Shown here one piece after another: positions 44,463-52,322 of a stretch of DNA of 64,000 nucleotides (position 1 is its first letter; every line of letters starts with the position of its first letter). The notes below the pieces were generated by a model. The model was not told the origin of the DNA, ran no database searches, and saw only the letters and a list, made by a program, of their open reading frames with translations. The stretch lies in contig NZ_VZPV01000001.1 of NCBI RefSeq assembly GCF_008801405.1, positions 682,001 to 746,000 of the forward strand, written 5' to 3'. The stretch is from Ralstonia insidiosa (GTDB lineage: Bacteria > Pseudomonadota > Gammaproteobacteria > Burkholderiales > Burkholderiaceae). Position numbers and translations under genes: made by a program.

Positions 44463-45395
44463 CTAGCGGACCCAGCCGCGCTCGAGCAGGGGCACGTCCC
44501 AGGACAGTTCTCCTGCGTGATGGTTGGCCAGGCAGTCGATCAGCGCAGAGACCTTGACGGCCTGTCGCTGCGTTGCGGGATAGACCGCAGAAAAATGCAG
44601 CGGCGCGAGGTCGTACTCCGTCAGCACCGGCACGAGTCGGCCGGCGATCAGGTCGTCGCTCACCACCAGCGTGGGCAGGCAGGCAATGCCGGCACTGGTG
44701 AGCGCGTAGTCGCGCAGCAGGTGCACGGAGTTCGAGCGCACCTGCTCGGGCAGGTCGAGTTCGGCGCTCACCTCGCCATTGCGCGAGAAAACCCAGCGCT
44801 TGCGGGTCGGATAGCCGGAGTACAGCGCGAGTGAATGGTGCAGCAGATCAGCCGGTTGCTGCGGCAGGCCGTATTCCTCAACGTAGGCGGGCGTCGCGCA
44901 GAACACGCGCCGCAGCACGAACAGGCGCTTCTCGATCAGCGAATCATTGATGGGCGGGAAGATCTGGAACGCCACGTCGAAGCCCTCGGCAATCGGGTCG
45001 ACCACGCTGTCGTCCACCACCACGTCGAGCTGGATGTCGGGGTACTGCGCGCCAAACCTGGCCAGCGGCGCGGCAAAGTGGCTCAGTGCATAACCGGGCA
45101 GCATGCGGATGCGCAGCTTGCCAGCCGGGGTTGCGCGCAGACCGCGCATCTGGTCAGTCAGGTCCGTCAGCATGCAGACGGCTTCAGCGCAGCGCTTGTA
45201 GTAGGTCTCGCCCACTTCCGACAGCCGCACATGCCGCGTGCTGCGGTGGAACAGCGGCGCCTCGATAAAGCGCTCCAGTTGCTGCACGCGGTGCGTGACC
45301 ACCGAGTTGGTCACGCCCAGCTGGCGTGCGGCTTCGGCAAAGCTGCGCGTTTCGGCCACGCGCACAAAGGCTTCGATACTGAGAAAGCGGTCCAT
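44463..45395 (-). CDS. LysR-family transcriptional regulator
   Basis: 310-aa LysR protein. Winged helix-turn-helix at about 1-60 (F-A-E-A-A-R-Q-L-G-V-T-N-S-V-V-T-H-R-V), substrate-binding domain at about 90-295. The start at 45395 (M-D-R-F-L-S) fits the usual family length; the 17-residue extension to 45446 lacks a ribosome site. It reads toward the hydrolase cluster 262 bases away and may control it, although LysR genes are more often divergent. Confidence 0.88.
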   Translation of the reverse strand: MDRFLSIEAFVRVAETRSFAEAARQLGVTNSVVTHRVQQLERFIEAPLFHRSTRHVRLSEVGETYYKRCAEAVCMLTDLTDQMRGLRATPAGKLRIRMLPGYALSHFAAPLARFGAQYPDIQLDVVVDDSVVDPIAEGFDVAFQIFPPINDSLIEKRLFVLRRVFCATPAYVEEYGLPQQPADLLHHSLALYSGYPTRKRWVFSRNGEVSAELDLPEQVRSNSVHLLRDYALTSAGIACLPTLVVSDDLIAGRLVPVLTEYDLAPLHFSAVYPATQRQAVKVSALIDCLANHHAGELSWDVPLLERGWVR

Positions 45396-45565
45396 AGGTA
45401 CGGTCCATGCGCCGCAGGTGAGGGGTGGCGCGACGCCAGCCATCATACGGCGATCCTGACGAATGTGACGTTGCCGCCTGCGGGGCTTTTCTGGGGATCG
45501 TCTGGTCGTTTATCCTCTGCAATCTGTTTCATTCCCATACCAAACTACCAAGCGAGGAGCAGTTC

Positions 45566-46420
45566 ATGGCAATCCAAACGGTCGGCATCGTCGGTGCTGG
45601 AACAATGGGCAACGGCATTGCGCAAGCATGCGCCGTGGTCGGGCTGGATGTGGTGATGGTGGACATCAGCGATGCCGCCGTGCAGAAGGGCATCGCCACC
45701 GTGGCGGGCAGCCTGGACCGCCTCATCAAGAAAGAGAAGGCGACCGAAGCCGACAAGGCCGCCGCGCTGGCACGCATCCAGGGCTCGACCAGCTATGACG
45801 ACCTCAAGCGCGCCGACCTCGTCATCGAAGCCGCCACCGAAAACTTCGACCTCAAGGTCAAGATCCTCAAGCAGCTCGAAGCGGTGGCTGCACCGCACGC
45901 CATCGTTGCGTCGAACACGTCGTCGATCTCGATCACCAAGCTGGCCGCCGTGCTGCAAGATGCCAGCCGCTTCATCGGCATGCACTTCTTCAACCCGGTG
46001 CCGATGATGGCGCTGGTGGAAGTCATCCGCGGCCTGCAGACGAGCGATGCTACGCACGCCGACGTCGAGGCGCTGGCCAAGCAACTCGGCAAGACGCCGA
46101 TCACGGTCAAGAACAGCCCGGGCTTTGTGGTCAACCGCATCCTGTGTCCGATGATCAACGAGGCGTTCTGCGTACTGGGCGAAGGCCTGGCGAGCCCGGA
46201 AGAGATCGACGAAGGCATGAAGCTTGGCTGCAACCACCCGATCGGGCCGCTGGCGCTGGCCGACATGATCGGCCTGGACACCATGCTGGCCGTGATGGAA
46301 GTGCTGTACACCGAGTTTGCCGATCCCAAATACCGCCCGGCCATGCTGATGCGCGAGATGGTGGCCGCCGGCTACCTCGGCCGCAAGACCGGTCGCGGCG
46401 TGTACGACTACCGCAAGTAA
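45566..46420 (+). CDS. 3-hydroxybutyryl-CoA dehydrogenase
   Basis: 284-aa NAD(P)-dependent 3-hydroxyacyl-CoA dehydrogenase. The Rossmann motif G-A-G-T-M-G is at 8-13; S-N-T-S-S-I-S-I-T, the catalytic H-F-F-N-P-V-P and N-S-P-G-F-V-V-N-R follow. The single-domain length fits PaaH/Hbd enzymes of butyrate, polyhydroxybutyrate or phenylacetate routes. ATG 45566 has GAGGAG; the extension upstream is rejected. Confidence 0.93.
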   Translation: MAIQTVGIVGAGTMGNGIAQACAVVGLDVVMVDISDAAVQKGIATVAGSLDRLIKKEKATEADKAAALARIQGSTSYDDLKRADLVIEAATENFDLKVKILKQLEAVAAPHAIVASNTSSISITKLAAVLQDASRFIGMHFFNPVPMMALVEVIRGLQTSDATHADVEALAKQLGKTPITVKNSPGFVVNRILCPMINEAFCVLGEGLASPEEIDEGMKLGCNHPIGPLALADMIGLDTMLAVMEVLYTEFADPKYRPAMLMREMVAAGYLGRKTGRGVYDYRK

Positions 46421-46442
46421 GCGCCTGCCCCCGGAGCCGTTC

Positions 46443-46871
46443 ATGTCGATCTATACGTACCAAGTGCTGTGGGCCGATCTGGACGGCAACCAGCACCTCA
46501 AGAACACGCGCTATCTGGACTATGCTGCGCACACGCGCTTTCGGTTTCTGACCGAGCACGGGTTTGGGCCGAAAGCCTTTGCACAGCACAAGCTCGGGCC
46601 GGTGGTGTTTGAAGACCGCGTTGCCTATCGCAAGGAGCTGCGGTTGATGGACACCTTTACCGTGAGCGTGGAGACGGCGGGCCGCAACGAGCGCGGCTCG
46701 CGGTTCATCATGGTCAACCGCATCCGCGATGAAGCGGGCGAGTTGTGTGCGGAGGTCACCAGCATGTGCGCGTGGTTTGACCTTGCCGAACGCAAGGTCG
46801 CCGCGCCACCACCGGCGCTGTTCGCTGTGATGGAAGGCACGCCCCGTACGGACGACTACCGGCTGCTGTAA
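46443..46871 (+). CDS. Acyl-CoA thioesterase, 4HBT (hotdog) family
   Basis: 142-aa hotdog-fold thioesterase. V-L-W-A-D-L-D-G-N-Q-H-L-K-N-T-R-Y-L-D-Y holds the active-site Asp and the N-x-x-Y-L-D block of the YbgC/FadM type. It follows the hydroxyacyl-CoA dehydrogenase by 22 bases on the same strand, so it likely releases acids from the same CoA route. Confidence 0.87.
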   Translation: MSIYTYQVLWADLDGNQHLKNTRYLDYAAHTRFRFLTEHGFGPKAFAQHKLGPVVFEDRVAYRKELRLMDTFTVSVETAGRNERGSRFIMVNRIRDEAGELCAEVTSMCAWFDLAERKVAAPPPALFAVMEGTPRTDDYRLL

Positions 46872-47001
46872 CGGCTGTCCGCCAACTGTCAGGCGGGATT
46901 CGCGCAAACTGTCTGCAAGTGTGCATGGAGGCGGTGTGGCGGTGCGTTGATGATGACGCATCGCCACACCGTTTTTTCATTCCCCCACACCGGACGCCAC
47001 C

Positions 47002-47859
47002 ATGTCGCGCTACGCCTTCCGCCTGCTCAACGTCTTTGCCCAATCCACCTTTGGCGGCAACCAGCTCGCCGTGTTTGAAGACGGGCGTGGCCTGGACGAC
47101 GCCACCATGCAGGCCATCGGACGCCAGTTCAACCTGTCCGAGATCACCTTCATCTTTCCCGATGACACGGATGGCGCCACGGCGCGCTTCCGCATCTTCA
47201 CGCCCGATTACGAGATGCCGTTTGCCGGTCACCCATCGCTGGGGACGGCGCAGGTGGTGCGCGAACTGTATGGCCCCGGCAATGAACTGACGCTGCGCTG
47301 CAAGTCGGGCATCGTGTCACTCACGGCGCAGGATGAGGGGTGGACGCTGGTGCCGCCGCGCTCGGGGGCGCTGAATACGCGCGAAGCCGATCCGGCCATT
47401 GCGAAGATGCTCGGGTTGGACGCGGACGCGCTGGCGGGCCCGCCGCTGTGGGTCGATGCGGGTATCGAGCAACTGATGGTGCCGGTCAAGACACGCGCGG
47501 ATGTGGAGCGCGCCCGGCCCGATCCGTCAGCGTTCGATGCCTGGCCGCGCAGCCGCAATGACGGACGCAATGCCTATGTGTTCACCATGCCCAAACCGGG
47601 CAGCAATGATCCGGTGGTGTCGCGCTTCTTCTTCGAATATGGCACCGGCCTGTGGGAAGACCCGGGCACCGGCTCGGCCTGCGCCAACCTGGGCGGTTGG
47701 CTGCGCGCGACTGAGCACACGCTGCCAGCACGCTATCGCATCGAGCAAGGCGCCGCAGTAGGGCGGCCGTGCCATCTGACGCTGCAGGTCGATGCTGACG
47801 GCACCATCCACGTGGGTGGCCGCGTGATCGAAATCGGCCGCGGCACGCTGACGATCTGA
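47002..47859 (+). CDS. PhzF-family isomerase-like protein
   Basis: 285-aa protein with the two-lobed diaminopimelate-epimerase-like fold of the PhzF family: L-L-N-V-F-A-Q-S-T-F-G-G-N-Q, the catalytic Glu in N-L-S-E-I-T-F (Glu47), F-A-G-H-P-S-L-G-T-A and a C-terminal E-D-P-G-T-G-S-A-C-A-N-L. No phenazine genes are near, so a generic isomerase is meant. Convergent with the GNAT gene. Confidence 0.9.
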   Translation: MSRYAFRLLNVFAQSTFGGNQLAVFEDGRGLDDATMQAIGRQFNLSEITFIFPDDTDGATARFRIFTPDYEMPFAGHPSLGTAQVVRELYGPGNELTLRCKSGIVSLTAQDEGWTLVPPRSGALNTREADPAIAKMLGLDADALAGPPLWVDAGIEQLMVPVKTRADVERARPDPSAFDAWPRSRNDGRNAYVFTMPKPGSNDPVVSRFFFEYGTGLWEDPGTGSACANLGGWLRATEHTLPARYRIEQGAAVGRPCHLTLQVDADGTIHVGGRVIEIGRGTLTI

Positions 47860-47863
47860 CGGG

Positions 47864-48403
47864 CTAAGCGGTGGCGTTCAATTCCTTGCAGAAGAACGTC
47901 GTCCCGCAAGGCGCGCCGTCGGGCATCAAGGCGTAGTTGGGCACCGTGCCCACACGCAGCCAGCCGGCGCGTGCGTACAGCCGCTCGGCATCGCCGCCGG
48001 TGACGGTGTCGAGCACCAGCACGGTCTTGCCCTCGGCGCGTGCGATGTCATCAATCGCCGCCATCAATTGCTGGGCAATACCCTGGCGACGCGCGCGGCG
48101 GTGCACGAGCATCTTCGCCACGTCTGCGCGATGCGGCTGGTTTTCGGGCTGCGCCAGAACCAGTTGCACCGTGCCGAGCACCGCGCCGTCTTCGTCCTTG
48201 GCGATCAGCAACGCGCGCTCGTTACGGGCGACGCCCTCAGCCACGTTGCGCCAGAACGCCTGCGCCTTGTCATGCGACAACGGCCACATAAAGCTGACCG
48301 AGGCACCACCCTCCACGCAATCGACCAACACATCGGCCAGCGCATCGACGCAGGTGCTCGCTTCATTGGCGCCCACACGGCGCACGACGACGGTGTTGGT
48401 CAT
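47864..48403 (-). CDS. GNAT-family N-acetyltransferase
   Basis: 179-aa acetyltransferase. The acetyl-CoA loop is seen as V-H-R-R-A-R-R-Q-G-I-A-Q-Q-L-M (R/Q-x-x-G-x-G/A type), followed by L-V-L-D-T-V-T-G-G-D-A-E-R-L-Y-A-R-A-G-W. Start 48403 overlaps the stop of the regulator gene as ATGA, so the two are coupled. Substrate unknown. Confidence 0.86.
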   Translation of the reverse strand: MTNTVVVRRVGANEASTCVDALADVLVDCVEGGASVSFMWPLSHDKAQAFWRNVAEGVARNERALLIAKDEDGAVLGTVQLVLAQPENQPHRADVAKMLVHRRARRQGIAQQLMAAIDDIARAEGKTVLVLDTVTGGDAERLYARAGWLRVGTVPNYALMPDGAPCGTTFFCKELNATA

Positions 48404-48987
48404 TTCGTTCTCCAGCCAACAGGCGACACCGTGGTGAGTGCCACCAGATAGCGCGCCGGCCGTTGCGTCGGGTTGTGAAAGACGATTGGGCGGTCCAACT
48501 GCATCGCCAGGCAATCGCCCGCGGCGAGGCGCCAGTGCACGTCGCCCACGGTCATCTCCATCGTGCCTTCGACGATCCACACCTGCTGGTACACCTCGGT
48601 ATCGCGCACGCCGGTGTCATAGGCCACGCGCTGGCCTGGCGGAAAGTGCACCTCCACCAACTGAATGGGGGAGCGCGCGGCCGGCGAGAGGTTGCGGCGT
48701 ACATAGCCGGAGCCCGGGTCGGTCCATTCGGGCTGGTCGGCCGCGCGTGCCACGGGCGAAGGTTCGGCGGCCGGCGCCGCACCTTCCTCGAACAGCGAGG
48801 CGAGCGTCACGCCCAGCGCAGAACTGAGCCGGTCGAGCACGGCGGCCGTCGGGCTGCTCTGCCCGCGCTCGATCAGGGAGATGGCTGAGCGGCTGACCTG
48901 GCTGCGTTCGGCCAGGGCGTCGAGCGAGAGCCCCTGCGCGTCGCGCAATTCGCGCAGGCGGTGGGCGATGCGGTGGTGGATGTCCAT
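48400..48987 (-). CDS. XRE-family regulator with cupin domain
   Basis: 195-aa regulator. The N-terminal helix-turn-helix (about 5-60, L-S-L-D-A-L-A-E-R-S-Q-V-S-R-S-A-I-S-L-I-E-R-G-Q) is followed by a C-terminal cupin (about 100-190) that could bind a small ligand. It is the first gene of a pair with the GNAT gene. Start M-D-I-H-H-R at 48987 is chosen; an ATG 27 bases upstream is also possible. Confidence 0.87.
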   Translation of the reverse strand: MDIHHRIAHRLRELRDAQGLSLDALAERSQVSRSAISLIERGQSSPTAAVLDRLSSALGVTLASLFEEGAAPAAEPSPVARAADQPEWTDPGSGYVRRNLSPAARSPIQLVEVHFPPGQRVAYDTGVRDTEVYQQVWIVEGTMEMTVGDVHWRLAAGDCLAMQLDRPIVFHNPTQRPARYLVALTTVSPVGWRTK

Positions 48988-49014
48988 GCGAGTCAGTTTA
49001 ATGGAAATTTTCAT

Positions 49015-49026
49015 CCAGTAAACTGG
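49015..49026. promoter_or_regulatory. Palindrome upstream of the XRE-cupin gene
   Basis: CCAGT-AA-ACTGG inverted repeat, 28 bases before the XRE-cupin start, with the near-palindrome ATGGAAATTTTCAT (49001-49014) beside it. Place and form suit autoregulation; not proven. Confidence 0.4.
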
Positions 49027-49077
49027 AATTTGAGGGGGTGATTGCGATGCGGTTCTGCACGAGACGTCGTGCGGGAA

Positions 49078-49123
49078 GTAGACAGGATTTTCTAGACAAG
49101 TTTTTCTAGAAAAGATAGTCTAC
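49078..49123. promoter_or_regulatory. 46-bp palindromic operator before blaI
   Basis: Symmetric about 49100.5: GTAGAC (49078-49083) with GTCTAC (49118-49123), and TTTTCTAGA (49088-49096) with TCTAGAAAA (49105-49113). The right half also holds the perfect 12-bp palindrome TTTTCTAGAAAA (49102-49113). It ends 31 bases before blaI, the expected place of a BlaI/MecI-type repressor site. Two dimers could bind. Confidence 0.7.
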
Positions 49124-49154
49124 GTGCCGATCGCTACAGAACCGACGCATCGCC

Positions 49155-49538
49155 ATGACCAAGACCTCGCCTCGCATCAAGCCCACCGCCGCTGAGTTGA
49201 ACCTCCTGCGTGTGCTGTGGCAACTGGGGCCGGCCACGGTCAAGCAGGTCCATCAGGCGGTGCTGGTTGAGAAGCCGGAAACGACCTACGCTGCGGTGCT
49301 GCGCCAGTTGCAGATCATGCATGCCAAGGGGATGCTGGTACGCGACGAGCGTGAGCGTTCGCATGTGTACGCGCCGGCGCAGCGCCAGAACGTTCTGCAG
49401 AGCGGTCTGCTGAACGAGTTCATCAACAAGGCGTTTGCGGGCTCCGGCAAGGCGCTGGTTCTGGCGGCGTTGCGCGGGCATGTCACCAAGGAAGAGCGCG
49501 CCGAGATCGAAGCGTTGCTGCGCGAGGAAGACCTGTGA
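49155..49538 (+). CDS. blaI: BlaI/MecI/CopY-family repressor
   Basis: 127-aa winged-helix repressor: T-A-A-E-L-N-L-L-R-V-L-W-Q-L-G-P-A-T-V-K-Q-V-H and E-T-T-Y-A-A-V-L-R-Q-L-Q-I-M-H-A-K-G-M-L give the DNA-binding domain, and the C-terminal about 45 residues form the dimer part. In the family, repression ends when the partner M56 protease triggers cleavage. The stop overlaps the GTG start of the M56 gene (GTGA), so the pair is coupled. Confidence 0.92.
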   Translation: MTKTSPRIKPTAAELNLLRVLWQLGPATVKQVHQAVLVEKPETTYAAVLRQLQIMHAKGMLVRDERERSHVYAPAQRQNVLQSGLLNEFINKAFAGSGKALVLAALRGHVTKEERAEIEALLREEDL

Positions 49539-51301
49539 GCACAACGCCAGCCATCCTGGTTCAGGCGGTGGGCTGGGCGCTGCTGCACTTCCTCTGGAAG
49601 GGCGCGCTGCTGAGTCTTGCCGCCGCGCTGTTCCTGCGGTTGACGCGAGGCGGTCGTCCGCAGGTCCGGTACATCGTGCTGTGCGTGGCGTTGGCGCTGT
49701 GCGTGGTGGTTCCGCTCGTCGACGGCTATCGCGAGTTCACGGCAATGGCCGCCATCGACCCGGTGCCGGCATTGCCCGTCTGGATGCCGCACGCCGTAGC
49801 GCCCGCCTTGTCGCAAGCGCCCATGCTGTGGGTGGTGGTGGCCTGGCTGTGCGGCGTCGGCCTGATGACGGTGCGTGTGGTCGTGGGCCTGGCCTGGGTG
49901 CATCGGCTCGCGCATGCGTCGCATGCCTGCGCCAACGATGCGTGGCAAGCCTGTGTGTCCGCACTTGCGCAACGCTGCGGAATCCGCCGCCCGATCCGGC
50001 TTCGGGTGGTGCCACACCTGCCCAGTCCGGCCGCTGCCGGTTGGTGGCGGCCCGTGGTGCTGGTGCCGGCTTCGCTATTGACGCAGATGCCGCCGGACCT
50101 GATCGAAGCGCTGCTGGCGCACGAGGTCGCACACATCCGCCGTTTCGACTATCTCGTCAATCTCATGCAGCGGGCGATCGAGGCGTTGCTCTTCTATCAC
50201 CCGGGCGTGTGGTGGCTGTCCGGCCGCGTCCGTGTGGAGCGGGAGCTGATTGCGGATGCGTTGGCGGCGAGCCTGACCGGCAACCCGCGGCATCTGGCGC
50301 TGGCACTCAATCAACTGAGTCAGCAGCAGGGCGTGGAGGCGGCCCCGGCGGGCGCGGCACTGTGGGCGCATGGCGGCGTGTTGTCGGAGCGCATCCGCCG
50401 GCTCGTCAGGCCGCAGCAGGCCGCCGGATGGACTTCGGTTGGCTTGACCGCGGCGCTGGGCACTGCACTGGTGGTGTCGGCGGTCATCGTGCCGCAGTAC
50501 CTTGGCGCCGCCTTTGCCCGCGAGGCGCTGTCGGTGTCGGATGATGCACAGCGCATGCTCGTCCACGCTTCGGCCATCGGCAAGGTCGAGGCGCTTGTCG
50601 GCCTGATCCAATCCCAACACGTGTACGTGGTGGAAGACGGCAGCGGCAAGGTCTTGCTCCAGCGCGATGCAGACAGTGTTGTCCCGATTGCATCGTTGAC
50701 CAAGCTGATGACCGCCATGGTGGTGTTGGATGCGCAGCCCGAGTTGGACCGCGTGGTGCAGATTGCCCCGGCCGATGCGGGCACGCCGGCGTTGCGTCGC
50801 GCGGGGGTGCCTGTCGGGACGAACCTGCCGCTGCGCGACGTCATGCAGCTTGCACTGATGTCATCGGACAACCGGGCCGCCTTTGCCCTGGCGCGAACCT
50901 ACCCCGGGGGCATGCCTGCGTTCGAGCGGGCATTGCAGGCGAAGATCGCCGCGCTGGGGCTGACGCATACCGCGTTGAATGAACCGACGGGCCTGTCGGC
51001 GCACAACCGATCGACCGCCAGCGACATCGCCATCATCGCCAAGGCAGCGGCGGACTATCCGGAGATCCGCCGCGATACCACCGATGCGAGCGAGACCCTC
51101 CAGATCAACGGCCAGCCGGTGGAGTACCGCAACACCAATCCGCTGGTCGGCGCGCGCGGCTGGGACATCCAGCTCTCCAAGACCGGCTTTACCGAGGACG
51201 CCGGCCGCTGCCTGATCATGCAGATCCGGTCTGCGGGCACCAGCATCACGATGGTCCTGCTCAATGGGCACCGGGCTGTGACCGTTCCCACCATGTCCTG
51301 A
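49535..51301 (+). CDS. M56 metallopeptidase fused to an S11 DD-peptidase domain (BlaR1-like)
   Basis: 588-aa membrane receptor. The N-terminal part has three hydrophobic segments and an M56 gluzincin site H-E-V-A-H (196-200) with Glu237/Asp241 in R-E-L-I-A-D. A further membrane segment (about 295-317) leads to a periplasmic domain. That domain is an S11 DD-carboxy/endopeptidase (PBP7-like): S-L-T-K at 387-390, S-D-N at 444-446 and K-T-G at 549-551, all intact. BlaR1/MecR1 normally carry a class-D-like transpeptidase sensor instead. It starts with GTG overlapping the blaI stop. I infer that acylation of Ser387 by beta-lactams or contact with peptidoglycan signals through M56 to BlaI. Confidence 0.9.
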   Translation: MSTTPAILVQAVGWALLHFLWKGALLSLAAALFLRLTRGGRPQVRYIVLCVALALCVVVPLVDGYREFTAMAAIDPVPALPVWMPHAVAPALSQAPMLWVVVAWLCGVGLMTVRVVVGLAWVHRLAHASHACANDAWQACVSALAQRCGIRRPIRLRVVPHLPSPAAAGWWRPVVLVPASLLTQMPPDLIEALLAHEVAHIRRFDYLVNLMQRAIEALLFYHPGVWWLSGRVRVERELIADALAASLTGNPRHLALALNQLSQQQGVEAAPAGAALWAHGGVLSERIRRLVRPQQAAGWTSVGLTAALGTALVVSAVIVPQYLGAAFAREALSVSDDAQRMLVHASAIGKVEALVGLIQSQHVYVVEDGSGKVLLQRDADSVVPIASLTKLMTAMVVLDAQPELDRVVQIAPADAGTPALRRAGVPVGTNLPLRDVMQLALMSSDNRAAFALARTYPGGMPAFERALQAKIAALGLTHTALNEPTGLSAHNRSTASDIAIIAKAAADYPEIRRDTTDASETLQINGQPVEYRNTNPLVGARGWDIQLSKTGFTEDAGRCLIMQIRSAGTSITMVLLNGHRAVTVPTMS

Positions 51302-51447
51302 TCTGCACCCTGCGCGCTACGGCACCCGCCTGAGCGGCCGGTGTCCGTCGCCTTGTTCCCGTGTTTTGTTTTCCTGTCTGGCCGATTGCGTTCGGCCGGG
51401 TGGGGAGGCGTTCGTCTGAAGTTTTAACCTGCAACCCCGCCTCATCC

Positions 51448-51462
51448 TTGCCGAATCGGCAA
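51448..51462. promoter_or_regulatory. Palindrome upstream of the OXA gene
   Basis: TTGCCGA-A-TCGGCAA, a perfect 15-bp inverted repeat, 31 bases before the beta-lactamase start. It shares no sequence with the blaI operator. It may be an operator or a 5'-UTR hairpin. Confidence 0.4.
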
Positions 51463-51493
51463 CCGGATCGGGGCACTCTCAAGAGAGAGACGT

Positions 51494-52315
51494 ATGAAAC
51501 GCTGGTGTATCGCGGCGGCCGTCCTGGCCGTCAACCTGGTGAGCCCGACGGCGCATGCGCGAACCCTCTGCACCGTTATTGCGGATGCGGCATCGGGCAA
51601 TGTGTTGATGCAAGAGGGCGATTGCGCCACGCGCGTGACGCCGGCCTCCACCTTCAAGATCGCGCTCAGCCTGATGGGGTTCGACGCCGGCATCCTCAAG
51701 GATGAACATACGCCCACGCTGGCCTACCGTGACGGCGATGTCGCGTGGGGTGGTGATGCGTGGCGGCAGCCCACGGACGCCGCGCGCTGGATCCAGTACT
51801 CGGTGGTCTGGTTCTCGCAGCGGGTGGCGCAGTCGCTGGGCGACACCCGCTTCCAGCATTACGCCGACGTGTTCGACTACGGAAACCGAGACGTCTCCGG
51901 CGAGCCCGGCAAGCACAACGGTACCGCCGGTGCGTGGATCAACTCGTCGCTGCAGATCTCGCCGCTGGAGCAGGTGGCCTTCCTGCGCAAGGTGGCCAAC
52001 CGCACGCTCCCGGTGAGTGCCAACGCCCTGGACATGACCTGGCGCGTGACGGAGATTGCTGCACGCCCCGATGGATGGGCAATTCACGGCAAGACGGGCA
52101 CGGGCTCTCCGGGGGCACCGATCACGCATGAAGGCAACTACGACCGCGCGCACGCCTACGGCTGGTTTGTCGGCTGGGCAACGAAGGGGCCGCGCACGCT
52201 GGTGTTCGCACGCTTGACCCAGGACGCACAAATGCAGCCGACGCCCGCCGGCATGCGTACGCGCGATGCGCTGCTGAGCGAGTTGCCATCGCTGGTTGAT
52301 GGTGTGACGCGATAG
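51494..52315 (+). CDS. blaOXA: Class D beta-lactamase, OXA-22-like
   Basis: 273-aa periplasmic serine beta-lactamase. A signal peptide (about 1-22, ending A-H-A) is followed by S-T-F-K at 52-55 (acylated Ser52, carboxylated Lys55), S-V-V at 103-105, Y-G-N at 129-131 and K-T-G at 200-202, the full class D set. From memory the sequence resembles OXA-22 of Ralstonia pickettii; the allele cannot be named by eye. The pentamer AGAGA stretch before ATG 51494 is the ribosome site. It follows the blaI/M56 pair by 192 bases with its own untranslated region; the acyltransferase starts 7 bases after it. Confidence 0.95.
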   Translation: MKRWCIAAAVLAVNLVSPTAHARTLCTVIADAASGNVLMQEGDCATRVTPASTFKIALSLMGFDAGILKDEHTPTLAYRDGDVAWGGDAWRQPTDAARWIQYSVVWFSQRVAQSLGDTRFQHYADVFDYGNRDVSGEPGKHNGTAGAWINSSLQISPLEQVAFLRKVANRTLPVSANALDMTWRVTEIAARPDGWAIHGKTGTGSPGAPITHEGNYDRAHAYGWFVGWATKGPRTLVFARLTQDAQMQPTPAGMRTRDALLSELPSLVDGVTR

Positions 52316-52322
52316 GACAACC

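Noticed and set aside
51302..51493. OXA gene under direct control of the adjacent BlaI
   Set aside because: Tempting from linkage, but no copy of the blaI palindrome is visible in the OXA leader, so it is left as an open question, not a call.
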